Part shown: positions 1 through 11,809 of the stretch, one piece after another
Layout of the letters: each line of letters opens with the position of its first letter
How positions within the stretch are numbered: position 1 is the first letter of the stretch
Assembly (NCBI GenBank): GCA_036245805.1
Contig: BTRK01000003.1
Span: 4,774,001-4,838,000, forward strand
Origin: Pristionchus mayeri
Taxonomy: Eukaryota > Nematoda > Chromadorea > Rhabditida > Neodiplogasteridae
Reading direction: 5' to 3'
Length of the DNA stretch: 64,000 bases
Translations under genes and position numbers: made by a program
Notes under the pieces: generated by a model
What the model was told of the DNA's origin: nothing
Databases searched by the model: none
What the model saw: only the letters and a program-made list of their open reading frames with translations

Positions 1-945
1 GGGGGAGTAAGATCGGGGGAGTTAGGGGGGTCAATCAGTGAGAGTGGTGTTGAAGTGGGCATGGGCGTCCTTCATGGAATTTGTCTTGTCAATGGAGCAG
101 AATCTTACTGAAGGGTCCAGTACTCCTGACCGAAGTGGGAATGAGCTCAGGGTGGAAGCAAGTCTTCGAGGATGTGCTTCATGTCGTAATCCTTATTGAT
201 TTTGACGCCGGGAATGACAAAAAGGAGAGGGAACTTGGCTATTGAGCAACATGCAGCCCAAACCCAGATGTTAAGGTGATGATTGGTACAATCAGTGACC
301 CCACAATTATTTAAGGATTGTTCAGGGTCAGAGGTTTTTTTTAATGTTATTTTGGACATCCATCTCTCGACCGCAAACCATATTTGCATTTCTGAATAAC
401 ATACTGAAGTGCTCGGACCTGGCACAATCAGCAGCAGTTTAAGGTACCGTTCTCTGCGGAGCTTAATGTGAAGCTCATCTAGTCCGTGAAGCGCCATGTA
501 CTTGTGAGGACGAAGAGTCAGCCGAGACTTGAAAATACGACAAACGGATGCGTTCGAGATATCGAAACTGTTGACCATCTGCATACGGTTTCGAAGCAAA
601 GCACCCTCTTTCGGATGCGCTCTCGTTTCATGATGATAGAAACAACGAACAGTTTCTCACTGTCCGGACAGTCCTTGTCAGTATCAAGCTTTTGGTACAT
701 GACAGCGATATCGGATGCAGTCGTCTTGTGAAAATAGAGTCGATAAGCGACACACCGTTCTTGTAGAGCTTGAGAAAGAGGGTTGGAGACGACTAGACAA
801 CACTTGACTAACTGGCAAGATACCTTGCCTAGTGAAAGACCAATGGCCACTCGTAATTATAATACTATAGGGGTCGCACATATCGATTGAGCTGCGGGGT
901 CACCGAATGAAGAATTCAGTCTACGCAATTATGGCGCACCCTGTA
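1..945 (-). mobile_element. Decayed Tc1-like DDE transposon, 3' part outside window
   Basis: On the minus strand, several frames together resemble a Tc1-type transposase: a helix-turn-helix-like stretch around 520-600 (motif SVCRIFKSRLTLRP), then VWAACC and PGVKINKDY near 180-260, a QDSAP-like second catalytic Asp region near 80-110, and a PPNSPDLTP-like third motif near 10-35. Stops and frame changes separate these blocks, so no functional protein is encoded. The reverse complement of 925-945 reads CAGGGTGCGCCATAATTG, a plausible Tc1-type terminal repeat marking the 5' end. The other end lies outside the window. Family identity rests on motif order only; exact subfamily is unknown. Confidence 0.6.
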
Positions 946-963
946 TTCTATTAAACTATAATA

Positions 964-1844
964 TTGGGGTGTCCGGAAAGTTCGTATAATGCTTCGGAAA
1001 AAAGTCAGTTCGCGATCAAATACAGTGATTGCGCAATCTGTTTGTCAACAATGTATTGCGTCACTCTGACGTTTAGTGGGATGTGGGTTGGATCAGTCTC
1101 GTAGTTTCTACACTTGTTAGAGTGGTGAAGTATGGCCGATATTTTGATACAGTTGTGTTGAATTACTATCGGAAATCGCTCCATCGTAGATCGGATCTTC
1201 GATGGACAGATTCCATAATAGACATGTGCGAGGAGTGAATCATGTATAATAACCCAGCGAAGAGACAACAGTGTTTCGACACCGATGCGAAGCACAAACC
1301 CGTTCCCTTGAAGAAAATGAGGAAATTCACTGATTCTTTCTATCATTACTTGTTCCGATCTAATAATAGATCATTCCTACTGGAACCGCCATCAATGCCG
1401 ACCTCTTCTCTGAACAACTGGAAGAAGTCGCGATCAGAGTCCCTCCGAGACTCCTGAACCAGGGCAAAATTCTTCTTCTGATGGACAATGCTCGCCCACA
1501 TCGAGCGAAGAGGACCCAGAAGAAAATGGACGAGCTGAAGATCGAGAGGATTTCCCATCCACCGTATTCCCCGGATCTCTCCCCATGCGGCTACCACTGC
1601 TTCCGCTCTCTCTCTGACTTCTGCTAAGGAAAGAAGTTCAAGAATCGAGATGAAGTTGTGAGAGCTTTCGTGAACTGGACGGTCTCGAAGAAACCCGCAT
1701 TCTGGAAGAGAGGAATCGAGACCCTGCCCAAACGATGGAGGGAGGTAGTGAGAAAGAAGGGGGCATACATTGGTCACTGAGAATTGTAAAGCATTGAATA
1801 AAAAATAAAAACAAAAAATTATACGAACTTTCCGGACACCCCAA
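964..1844 (+). mobile_element. Mariner-like transposon with broken transposase
   Basis: Inverted ends TTGGGGTGTCCGGAAAGTTC and its complement bound the element, and TA dinucleotides flank both (962-963 and 1845-1846), as expected for mariner. Inside, plus-strand frames give mariner transposase pieces: NNPAKRQQCF near 1247, NADLFSEQLEEV near 1397, then the second Asp block LLMDNARPHR near 1475 and HPPYSPDLSPCGYH (D34D-type region) near 1555, followed by a stop near 1622 and a remaining C-terminal tail to about 1780. The element is about 0.88 kb, shorter than the usual 1.3 kb, so the N-terminal part is deleted or degraded. It is a non-autonomous fossil. Confidence 0.8.
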
Positions 1845-1846
1845 TA

Positions 1847-2172
1847 CAATATATCGGTCTTGTGTCTGTATCCCGACCCAAGCCATGGAACCGGGGCACG
1901 AAACAAGTGCATGTTTGGGTTTCCGTGTTCCGAAATTGTTGCCGGGACATTGAAACAAAGCCAATATATTTACATTAAGATCACTCGAACTCTGCTCGGC
2001 GCTTTACTCGATCATGCTGTTCGGATGGCCACACTATACATGGTTTCTGCTCGCATGCTTCGTTTTTCGGTAGGGTTGGAAATTCGATTCGTCTAATTTT
2101 TTTCCGTTTTTTTTAAAATTACAATTTTTGTTTTTTTACATTGCAACTCCATCCTATCGACGCATTTATCAG
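1847..2172. other. Interval between mariner and chemoreceptor; 5' exons uncertain
   Basis: No feature can be assigned firmly. A membrane-like stretch is readable around 2000-2060 in one plus frame and could be an N-terminal exon of the following receptor, but its splice sites do not stand out. The sequence around 2095-2135 is T-rich. Confidence 0.3.
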
Positions 2173-5100
2173 AGGAGTTCTCTGGGATACATCAAGCATA
2201 GTCAACTAGCGAATATAATGCCTAAAATCATGATAATCACTTTTAGCTACTTCATCCTGGTCAAGTATACTCCTACGTTCAGAACCATGGTAGTGGTATC
2301 CATATTAATTTCACTCCCGACAATATTGTTTATGGTAAGATCCTTTCGAGAAATAATACGACCGGTCGATGTAGCTTTGCTTGGGAATATTGAATTCCAA
2401 AATAAAAACTAAAATCAATAAATACGCAACATTCAGGTGTGGTACATGCAAAAACCGCTCTTAACAGAGAAAGAGGCGTATGCAGCTCTCTATTCTAAAG
2501 GGCCGGAGTACAATATTACAAAAATGGTTGTAGGTAAGCGATGGTGATGTGATTTGGCAATTCGCACAACCTCGTTTCGACCTTCCTTTTCCACCACAAT
2601 TTTGGAATCACCCAATCTTAAATAGCTAACCCTAGTTATCGATACCGATTCTTCGACTACATTATCAATTAGTTTAATTAGAAGCTCTTGCCAGTGCCCC
2701 CTGAAATTCGTGCATGAGATAAATCTGAATCGTTCCTAAATTTAAACTTCAAATTGTGAGCTGTCAACAACTGTTTCAGGTACTCCCGATACGAGAATTC
2801 CTGGAATTAGAATCGGGATTGTTTACATTTGCTATCCAATATTTTTTGTCGATCCCGTAAGTGTGAATTTCGGTCACCGACTCTTAATTTCCTAAACTAT
2901 CTCGACGGTTTCCAAATTGCGAACTCTTGTTTTTCACGATCTCCAAATATTCACTGCATTCTCAAAAATAGTTTGTACAATGAAAAACATGAATCGACGA
3001 ATTTGGAAATAAAAAAAAACACATGTCCTCTAGATTGTCATTTACATTGGCCGGAAAATTTACCGATATCTTGATAAGAACGTGGGTTATATGAGTAAAC
3101 GGACACGATCTTCTCATCGAGAAATAACTACGGTAATAAATGTATATTTTGATATGAGGCGAATCGCGAGAGAATCGACCATTTGAAGGTGGTCAGCGGC
3201 GGTAGGAATCAATGTTGTCTCATGCGGTAGCAGTTTCAGTATAAGGTACTTCAATTGACGCTCTTTCAAACTACGTCGTCAGAATTTTGATATCTATCGT
3301 CATCTTCGAGATTCAGAAGTTCAGACATGGAACTATCGCTTTTCGACATTCAAATCGCGCTCACTTAAATGATCATAACTTCTTTCAAAATGAAGATAGA
3401 AGGCCGTTCTTTGCTTCACATGAAAGCCACTATCATGGGCTACAATCTTCTGTGAAAGAAATCATTCCTGGTCCTCACCCTAGTGTGGGGTGGTCGGGTG
3501 AACCAAAAATGACGTAACTTTGGAAATCGGAAAAACTTGAGTTTTCATGCTTAAGTTGTAGTACGTATATATGCCTCACTTCTCGCCAAAATTTAGAGAA
3601 ATCGGGGTATACACAAAAAATAGGGCCTTCTGCAGTGCAGCGACCTGAAAATGAGTTTTGGACAAGAGTACTTCCGTACCTTCAATTACGTTCTTTTGTA
3701 CTCAAAATCGTTCAAAAACACCCAATGCAACATTATTTGTTGTTTCCCCCCATATTGTAACACATTCATTGGTCATAAATGGTCATAAGACCGAAAAATT
3801 GAAAATCGGTATTTTGACCTATTTCAACTTGCAGGATGGGCCCACATGCACTAAATGGGTTCAGAATAATGTAATTACATTTCAGTAATCAGCTCATAGA
3901 AGAAGGGTACCTTAAAGGACAAGTTTTCGTTTGATGAATCCAAGAAAAGGCGCCAGACTGTATGTAAGGTCAAAATATGAATAGAGACCCGGCTCGTGGC
4001 TAGGAATGTAGAGCACGATGAGCTAAATCTGTTGAGAGTAAGTCTCTATCTTTTCGTTGAATCTTACTACAGAGCCTAGAAGATCTCTGAAAACGACGGG
4101 AGAGGAGCGCGAGAGAGCACTAAATGGAAGGGAGGGAGAGAGGTCAGGCGGCGAGAGCGTCAGACGGTTAGAGCGCGCGCTCTCGGGGGAGTTTAGCCCA
4201 TTTCAGGCCAACTTCTAGGCTCTGTAGCAAGCTTCAACGAAAAGAGAGAGACGTACTTTCAACAGATAAAATGTTTAGCTCATCGTGCTCCACATTCCTA
4301 GCCACAAGCCGGGTCTATACACATATTTTGACCTTATATACAGTCTTGCGCCTTTTCTTGGATTCATCAAACGAAAACTTGTCCTTTCAGGTGCCCTTCT
4401 TCTTTGAGCTGTTTACTGAAATGTAATTACATTATTCGAACCCATTTAGTGCATGTGGACCCATCCTGCAAGTTGAAATAGGTCAAAATACCGATTTTCA
4501 ATTTTTCGGTCTTATGACAATTTATGACCAATAAATGTGTTACAATATGGGGGAAAACAACAAATAATGTTGCTTTAGGTGTTTTTGAACGATTTTGAGT
4601 ACAAAAGAACGTAATTGAAGGTACGGAAGTACTCTTGTCCAAAACTCATTTTCAGGTCGCTGCACTGCAGAAGGCCCTATTTTTTGTGTATACCCCGATT
4701 TCTCTAATTTTTGGCGAGAAGTGAGGCATATATACGTACTACAACTTAAGCATGAAAACAGAAAGTTTTTCCGATTTCCAAAGTTACGTCATTTTTGGTT
4801 CACCCGACCACCCCACACTAGGGTGAGGAATAATTTCAGGAATAATTTCTTTCATAGAAGATTGTAGCACATGATGGTGGCTTTCATGTGAAGCAAAGAA
4901 CGGCCTTCTATCTTCATTTTGAAAGGAGTTATGATCATTTAAGTGAGCGCGATTTGAATGTCGAAAAGCGATAGTACCATGTTTGACCTTCTGAATCTCG
5001 AAGATGACGAAAGATATCAAAATTCTGACGACACAGTTTGAAAGAGCGTCATTTGAAGTACATTATACTGAAACAGCTACCCGATGAGACAACTTTGACT

Positions 5101-5449
5101 CCTACCGCCGCGGCGTGGTCGAATCTCTCGCGATTCCTCTCATATGTGTATTTATCATATGTACGTCAGGGACTGATAACTCAAGCTTGTCTCCCCGTTT
5201 TATACTGGATGGCAGTAACATGCTATTATCTAGGTTAGACTGTTATCATTATTTGAAGAAATAAAATTATATTTCTAGGAAAACTTGGCATCACTGATTC
5301 ATATCTCCTCGAGTATGGAGTGCGCATGGTAACAAAATGCACCAGTTCATCTGGTATGCAAAATCTGATGTTTATTTCAGTTCAGCGAAACGCTAGTTAG
5401 CATTTGTCCATTCATCACCATCTACTTCGTTCAGCCATACCGAAAGTGA
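2173..5449 (+). CDS. Serpentine chemoreceptor, srd-like (class D), 7TM GPCR
   Basis: Seven consecutive exons can be read: 2173(or earlier)-2334, 2437-2533, 2780-2856, 3034-3132, 5170-5233, 5279-5328, 5381-5449 (TGA). Every junction has GT/AG and agreeing phase (0,0,1,0,0,1,0). The product starts inside TM3 (SYFILVKYTPTFR), followed by TM4, an extracellular loop (EAYAALYSKGPEYNI), TM5 (IGIVYICYPIFF), a loop KNVGYMSKRTRSSHRE, TM6 (QACLPVLYWMAVTCYYLG) and TM7 ending FITIYFVQPYRK. The layout matches nematode srd receptors, thought to act in chemosensory neurons. The N-terminal third was not found: upstream is a mariner relic. Because the internal exons stay in phase across a 2-kb foldback in one intron, the gene may be functional or only recently truncated. 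The exact class (srd versus a neighbour) is inferred from motifs. Confidence 0.65.
3140..5148. repeat. 2-kb foldback element 1 (long inverted repeat)
   Basis: The sequence from about 3150 to 4090 reappears inverted from about 4205 to 5140, with roughly 90% identity by eye. Examples are 3284-3330 against 4975-5020 and 3650-3790 against 4500-4640. The centre (about 4097-4199) is a purine-rich loop with GAGAGCGCGCGCTC-like sequence. It sits in an intron of the srd-like gene. The paired open frames seen on both strands here are mirror copies of the arms, not genes. I see no transposase and no clear target duplication. Confidence 0.9.
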
Positions 5450-5890
5450 GAATTTATCCAATTGGGCGTTTGCGTTTGCGGTGCTTTATACAACATTTAT
5501 ATATGTCGCAGATGAACATATTTAAAAATTATACAAAATTACCCAATTATACCCAAAAGTGAACCCTAGAATGTATCAATGTTTCCTAATCGAAGTCGTC
5601 CTACTGATTTATTCCATTGCTTGTTTTTTCTCAAAAACACACATTGCCAATTTCGCCCAAAATAGATGTTCATGAAATCAGAATAACATAAGCATCGTAA
5701 TAAAATTGCAGAGCAGCTGCTTCATTGCTATTCAGTCGATCAAAAACGGTCTCAATCATCTCCTTGCCGCCGTCGTTAAATGGGGTGCAGCAAAAATAAT
5801 TGTTGTTCGAAAAATCTAGCTTTGTATTAGTGTGTAATTATCTCCATTAATCTATATCGTACCAAATTTGCATTTGTCATCAAGCGATGC
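5450..5890. other. Intergenic, AT-rich, no feature seen
   Basis: Between the receptor stop codon and the Pao element I see no coding segment, RNA gene or long terminal repeat. No direct repeat with the region 3' of the Pao element was noticed, so a 5' LTR appears to be missing. Confidence 0.5.
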
Positions 5891-5935
5891 ACTAGGGTCC
5901 TCTTATTGGAATGGTGTTGTATCATTTTCAGTTGT
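5891..5935 (+). mobile_element. Fragment of hAT-type MITE end
   Basis: TAGGGTCCTCTTATTGG followed by TTGTATCATTTTCAG matches the terminal repeat of the foldback at 18935-20136 (TAGGGTTCTCTTATTGG, then TTGTATCATTTTAAG). Only one end is present, so it is a solo fragment at the 5' boundary of the Pao element. Confidence 0.5.
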
Positions 5936-5937
5936 GT

Positions 5938-6752
5938 TGCTGGTTAGGAACTATATATTAGACAATTCTGATCCTTCCACTCCGCTTACCGCTATCAACT
6001 CAGCGGCGCCCAACCAAATTATCGGTCAGTTCGCACCATCATCTGACGCGATCATTTCATCATCGATCCAGTCACCTCATCAGGTCGACACAATGTTGCA
6101 TAGGACACATCTGTCCCTCCCTCCAGTCAGACTTGAGATATTCGATGGCAGTGACATAACTCGCTGGCCGGCATTCAAATGCCAGATTGAATCCCTCGTC
6201 CTCACTCAACCACAGTTGTCAGAAGTGGAGAAGATCTTTCATATTAGATCTAGTCTAAAGGGAACAGCGTACTCTCTCATTGCATCAATGCCAGTGCAGG
6301 CAAACTTCCTCAATAGGATGCTTACTAGACTAGAATCAGAATACGGTCGCCATGAGCTCACACAAGCTCGACTTATTCAATCACTCCGTTCTATCCGATC
6401 CAAGTCGTCTCGAGTCGACGACCAGATCACAGCTGTCCGTTCTATGATCACACTGGTTTCCGCCCTCGAGCTAATTGAGGATCAACTCCGAAACGAGCTC
6501 GAGGAGTCACTCATGATCAACGCTTACACATCAGCGCGCTCCAACCCAGTCAACACTTCGGGTAACTCTAGCTCACCTCCCCACAGATGTAGTCAGCCGA
6601 CAGTGACCAAGTCTAATGTCACCTGTCCCCCAGTCCTCATCCACTTCCAACCATTCGCGGAAGATTCCACTCTGCGTCTACTGTGGTACACATCAGTACA
6701 GTGGAGAGTGCGCGCGTGTCACTTCAATAAGGGACAAGAAGGACATTCTTAG
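5938..6752 (+). pseudogene. Pao gag region (DUF1759-like)
   Basis: The open frame contains a gag core typical of Pao elements: PPVRLEIFDGSDITRWPAF near 6122-6178, then a helical region ending near 6540 with spacing like the DUF1759 family (FDG.. W..F, followed by LKG.A). It would form the capsid-like part of the particle. The frame carries on to a stop at 6750, while the zinc-knuckle part that should follow lies in another frame (from 6616), so a frameshift separates them. The upstream start at 5868 lies in a MITE fragment and is unlikely to be native. Confidence 0.75.
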
Positions 6753-7128
6753 GGACAAATCCCTTTGCTTTGCTTGTTTCTCACCCGCGCATTCCTCGGA
6801 TACGTGCAAAAACTCGTGCTCGCAGTGCAAGGGGAAGCATCACAAGTCGCTGTGCACCAAGCAGCCTAACCCCAACCAGTCAGGAGTTCATTCTATAACC
6901 ACTGGTTATTCCATCCAACTGAACTCGAGACTGTTCACTGCACCAGTCAAGGTAATCAACACTACCACGCGTCACTACGCGAATGCGAATGTACTACTCG
7001 ATGCACGCGCACAAGTGTCCCTCATCTCGCGCTCATTAGTCGCGAAGCTCCATCTCGAACCAGTCGAGAAGTTGCGTGCATACATCACTGGGATTACGAG
7101 TACAGAATTCCCTCCCATCCAATCATGA
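6616..7128 (+). pseudogene. Pao nucleocapsid knuckles and protease region
   Basis: Cysteine/histidine clusters CVYCGTHQYSGEC, CFACFSPAHSSDTC and CSQCKGKHHKSLC lie between about 6673 and 6860; these are the nucleic-acid binding knuckles typical of Pao gag. They are followed by an aspartic protease-like segment, NVLLDARAQVSLISRSL near 6987-7040, where the catalytic motif expected as D-S/T-G reads D-A-R; this would be inactive. The frame closes at 7126 and the pol region continues in another frame. Confidence 0.7.
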
Positions 7129-8680
7129 TGTTGTTCAATTCGATATCATTACGGATCGCGGAAGGGAAGCCATCAAGGCCATTGTTCAGGATATTGATTC
7201 CATCGTTCAATCAATACAGCATCAGCCATTGCCTGCTGCCGATCTAGAAGTGATTAGAGACACACTCTGTTCGATTCCTGATCATTTCACTCAATCGGAA
7301 ATCAACCCTGACTTGCTTCTCGGTGTCGGAGACACACTCAGATTGTTGGACAAATCCACATCAACGACGCTCCCTGGTGGCTATCGCTTGGTTCAGTCCA
7401 CGATAGGTCCACTCGTTGCCGGTTCCGAAAGCTCAAGAGCTCCCCCTACCACTGATCATCAGAGTTCCCCATCCACCCCCTCCGAGCACATGGTCACACC
7501 ATCACTCAGAGTCGCATCAGTCGTTTCCTCGCTCGATATATCTGCAGATCAAATGGCAGAGCGCTTCCTTTCCGTGGATCCAATCTCGCGGATTTACGAG
7601 GCCACGGAAAAGGAAGAGCGCAAGATTGCGGATGCGAAGGTGTCACAACACTTCGCAGATACTGTCCAGTCGCATGATGATGGATACTATGTGCAATATG
7701 CCATCAAGCCTCATGCGAAGGAAGAGCTTCCAGACAATTACAATCTGGCTTTCTCTCGCCTTTACTCCACCAAGCGCAATCTGTCCACTGACATAAATCT
7801 CTTGTGGTATTACGATTCCGTCATCAGAGATCAGCTCTCACTAGGGCAGATAGAAGTAGTCGATCCATCTGACAATAGTGACATCATTCACTATCTGGCT
7901 CATCAGCCTGTGCTTCGACCAGACAAACCCACTACCCCACTGCGCATAGTATATGACGCATCAGCTCATCTCAAGAACAGGCCATCCCTGAATGACATGA
8001 TCTACCCCGGTCCGAGTGACCTGGAAATGATCCCATCCCTCTTACTTCGCACCAGACTGAGACCATATCTCATTGTTGCCGACGTTGAGAAGGCATTCCT
8101 CCAAGTCAAGTTGTGTCCTTCACAAAGGAACATGCTTCAATTCCTCTGGCTGAAAGACATCGATAAGCCTGTCACACCCCAAAACATTCTCACATTGAGA
8201 TTCTGTGTCACTCCATTTGGTGTCAATCAGAGTCCATGCTTGCTCAACAAAGTGATCAATCATCATATCGAGATCATGGGCAAGACATGCGATCCCCACC
8301 TAGTTCAACAGCTAGTGTCCAACATCTATGTCGACAATATCATCATCAATGTTGACAAACCATCGCCTATTATGTACACCCAATCGAAGCATCTTTTCGA
8401 TTCCATGGCGATGAATCTCAGAGACTATTCATCCAATTTCCCATCATTCATGGAGGCAGTGTCTGAGTCAGATCGATCCAAAGACACATTAGAAGCTTCT
8501 CGGTATCACATGGAACACCGAGAAGGACACATTGTCCATCAAGATTCCCACCTCTACCAAGAGAGAGATGGAGTCAAAGAGGACGATGCTCAGCACTGTG
8601 TCCAGCTCATACGAACCTCTAGGCTTTATCAACCCCTTACTCCTCCCTCCTCGACTATCTGTCCAGAGTCTCTGGAATAA
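7129..8680 (+). pseudogene. Pao reverse transcriptase region
   Basis: The frame (open from 7076) carries RT motifs in order: RIVYDASAHLKNRPSLND near 7945-7998, LIVADVEKAFLQVKL near 8068-8112 with the first catalytic Asp, FCVTPFGVNQSP near 8200-8235, and NIYVDNIIIN near 8320-8350. The last should read YVDD; the second Asp is replaced by Asn, so the active site is damaged. Shortly after, the frame diverges from the continuation, which lies in the frame opening at 8532. Confident as RT; it is a dead copy. Confidence 0.8.
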
Positions 8681-9944
8681 CCCCCTCAAATGGGACGAGG
8701 CGGTAGACGATCACACGAGAGATTCCTTCCATAATCAAATGATGGAAATCGAGAGATTCTCCCTTCCTATCAATCGATACAGTCATATTTCGGTTGCTAA
8801 GGAGATCACTCTCGTTGCATTCAGTGATGCTTCCAAGCAAGCCATGGCTGCATCAATATACAGCTATGTGCCGGGTCACGCCCCAGTCTTGCTCATCTTC
8901 AAGACTCGACTAGCACCCATCCAGAGCAACTCGACCATCCCAAAGATGGAACTCGATTCACTTGCTATGGCGCATACACTTATACAGTTCACGGTGGATA
9001 CTATCCGAAAGGAGTTCCCCAGCAAGCACATTCATGTCTACTCATTCTCTGACTCAGCTGTAGTACTTCACTGGTGCAGACCAAGCTTCAACAAGCCGGT
9101 CGGCGTTTTCGTTTCCAATCGTGTCAAGACAATTCATTCCATCAAGGATACTCTCTCATCAGATAGTAACCTCACTTGCCATTCACCTCGACATGTCAGA
9201 AGTGAACACAACCCCGCAGATCATGCAACACGTGGTCTCTCCTCATCTGACATGAACGACCCATCCCATCAATGGTGGATTGGCCCTCCCTGGCTATCAT
9301 CTGATCCTTCCGAGTGGCCCAACTCCAACTTGTCAGAACTTCATCACCCTGATATCGATTCGTTCCCACTGTCAGTCAACACTCAAGTGGTCACTGAGAC
9401 ACAACATGAGATTACAATTGATCTCTCTCGTCACTCTAGTCTAAAGAAGGCGATCAATGTCACGTCATACGCCATGCGCTTCATCATCAGATGCGCTTCT
9501 AATTGTAAGACTAAGAATCTCTCCATCCTCGAGAAATTGAGTCATTTCCCTCGGAATCATCTTTCCGATCTGGATGCAAAGGAGAAAAGATTCGCTCTCA
9601 ATAGACTCATTCTTCTGAGTCAACGATCAGTGAACAATTCTGTCATCAAGAAAATGTCATTGGTCCATGATCCGTCATATTTATTGTTGAGAGTCTGTAC
9701 TCGAGTCACAAACTCGAATCAACATGATGAGTTCAAGTCTCCCATTTTCATTCCCACATCCCCTGACAGCACACTTGTTCGTCTTCTCATTAGGGATGTT
9801 CACTCTTCTACTCACGCTGGAGTGGATGTTGTGCTGAACACGCTCAAAAGCAAGTTCATGATTCCACGAGCAAGGCCACTTGCCAAGTCAACACTGAAAC
9901 AATGTGTGCCATGCAGGAAGACAAACAACCTGCTGTTACCCTGA
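8532..9944 (+). pseudogene. Pao RNase H and integrase N-terminal region
   Basis: After a frame change the Pao RNase H-like region follows: LVAFSDASKQAMAASIYSYV near 8810-8870, KMELDSLAMAHTL near 8944-8980 and VYSFSDSAVVLHWC near 9034-9075, matching the Asp/Glu/Asp order of the family. The end has an HTHAGVD-like segment near 9812 and CVPCRKTNN near 9904-9930, the HHCC-type integrase zinc finger. The frame stops at 9942 and integrase continues in the frame open from 9904. Confidence 0.75.
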
Positions 9945-10998
9945 GAGTCCACCGCTCCCTCACGATAGAGTATCTCAGAGTCTTACTTTCGCTCACTGCG
10001 GAATATACTACGCTGGCCCATTCCATCTCATCGACGAGTCCAAAGTGTGGCTTGTTGTGATCACCTGTTTCTTGACTAGACTCACACACCTCGAGGTAGT
10101 GACATCTCTACTACCGTCTGCATTCATATTTGCATTCCGTCGTTTCTGCTCACGTAGAGGAACACCATTGCGAGTCACATCTGACAAAGCAACGACCTTC
10201 CGACTAGCTAGTACACTGCTATGCAAGTCTGAGATTGACCCAGATATCAATTCTCTCTTTTCCTCACTAGGAATCACTTGGCATTTCACAACTGCCCACT
10301 CCCCATGGAAAGGTGGTATCTATGAGAGATTGATCAAGATCATCAAGGATTCGTTCTCTCGATCAATTGGAAAGAGAAAGCTTGACAGAGACGAATTCGA
10401 GACGATCACATGCGAAGTTGAGGCACTCCTCAATTCGCGTCCACTCACTTACGTCTCATCAGACGAGATCCATTCATTCTCTGGTCCCATCCTCAGACCA
10501 ATCGATCTCATTCAATCCAAGTCACTTCTTGGTTGCTCAATTTCCCTCACTGATAGTGACGAATATATCCCGCCACAGGAGGAGAATTCGAGTAGAGAGA
10601 ATGCAGTCAAACTGCTAAGACGATCGATCAATATCGTTGAGTCATTCTGGAACAGATGGCACCGTGAATATCTCGCAACACTTCGAGATTCCAAAAAGTC
10701 GTCTGACCCACTACAGTCATCCCGTTCCTCATCTGTATCCCCACAACTGGGTTCCATTGTTCTAATCATAGACGAGAGTGGCACTTCACCTCGATCTTCA
10801 TGGAATATGGCTAAGATACTCTCTCTCACTGAAACCTCTGCCAAGTTACGCTCACATGCAGGCAGAGTAATTGAGAGACCACTGAATCTCTTGATTCCTC
10901 TTGAAATTCAGTCGACAGTAGAGACTCAACCTGTTATCACATCTGAACAGGCCCATCACCCAATGGTGACCAGATCCAAGAATGCACATCGCAAGTAA
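9904..10998 (+). pseudogene. Pao integrase core and C-terminal domain
   Basis: Integrase motifs are present: YYAGPFHL near 10006, FCSRRGTPLRVTSDKATTF near 10145-10200 (second Asp), and a region FTTAHSPWKGGIYERL near 10288-10335 containing the catalytic Glu. A Pao-type C-terminal domain (VLIIDES, PRSSWNMAKI, VIERPLNLL) follows and the frame ends at 10996. This segment by itself is open, unlike the regions before it. Confidence 0.8.
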
Positions 10999-11110
10999 GG
11001 GCAGTCAAATCTCCCTTCTCCCCCTTTCCCTTTCCATTTCCCTTCTTCCCCCCCCCAGGATTCCACTGTGACATACACACTGTAATTATTGAATTCAAGT
11101 TTTCTTTATT

Positions 11111-11806
11111 ATGATCATATCATTCACCATCCCTGTTCAGCCTTCCAACCTCATCATGGAAGACGAACAGATGGATGAAGAGGCGGCGCATCTCGCCTTC
11201 AACAACGATTCCGAGACCAAAGATCTCATCCAGTTCTCACATGATCATCTGGCTCAAGAGCTAAACGACGTCAAGGAGGATATCAATGACCTCAGATCAT
11301 ACATCACCAATGAGTTCAAGACGATCAAGGACAACATAGAATCCTTGGCTTTTAACGTCTCAACCATTATGATTAAAGTTTCCCAGCCTCCCCCCAATCC
11401 CCCTTCAGTGGTCACATCCACTCCCCCCACGAAGCAAATCAAAATTCTGTCTCGTTCCCATTCCATTCATAAGTCCAAATCGGTTGACCGTCCCACTTTA
11501 TCTTGTGGTCGTTCTCTGATCCCCCCTCGTAGTACCAAACCCCCTCAAATTTCCCAGACCATCAAATGTACTTTCTGTGACTCAACTGCTCACTACACTC
11601 GTAACTGCATCAATGTTACGAGCATTTCCGCACGCCTTGCTCGCATGGCCCCCAATCAGTGTCTCCAGTGCTTCCGTCTCAAGGATGCCACACACAAGGC
11701 TTCTTCCGAACCGGACGTTTGTGTCCACGGATGCACTGACGAGATGGGCCGAGGCGTGCGCCATCAGTACTACTTCTGCCCCAAGAATCCCGATCTCCAG
11801 CCCTAA
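11111..11806 (+). CDS. Extra 3' ORF of the Pao element with coiled coil and zinc knuckles
   Basis: This 231-codon frame (a better start may be Met at 11156, or it may be a spliced exon because CTGTTCAG precedes it at about 11140) lies 113 bp after pol. The first 90 residues are acidic and heptad-like (DVKEDINDLRSYITNEFKT), likely a coiled coil. A Ser/Pro/Thr-rich basic linker follows, then CTFCDSTAHYTRNC (CCHC spacing 2-4-4) and a second cluster CLQCFRL..H with later Cys/His. The order is the same as in the knuckles of this element's own gag, suggesting a duplicated nucleocapsid-like module. Function unknown; RNA binding is inferred. Confidence 0.6.
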   Translation: MIISFTIPVQPSNLIMEDEQMDEEAAHLAFNNDSETKDLIQFSHDHLAQELNDVKEDINDLRSYITNEFKTIKDNIESLAFNVSTIMIKVSQPPPNPPSVVTSTPPTKQIKILSRSHSIHKSKSVDRPTLSCGRSLIPPRSTKPPQISQTIKCTFCDSTAHYTRNCINVTSISARLARMAPNQCLQCFRLKDATHKASSEPDVCVHGCTDEMGRGVRHQYYFCPKNPDLQP

Positions 11807-11809
11807 GAG

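Noticed and set aside
3287..5020. Matching open frames on opposite strands (3287-3517 with 4784-5020, 3658-3888 with 4427-4642)
   Set aside because: They are mirror images of foldback arms; similarity comes from the inverted repeat, not from paralogous genes.
10000..10850. Minus-strand open frames in the integrase region
   Set aside because: Shadows of the plus-strand integrase frame.
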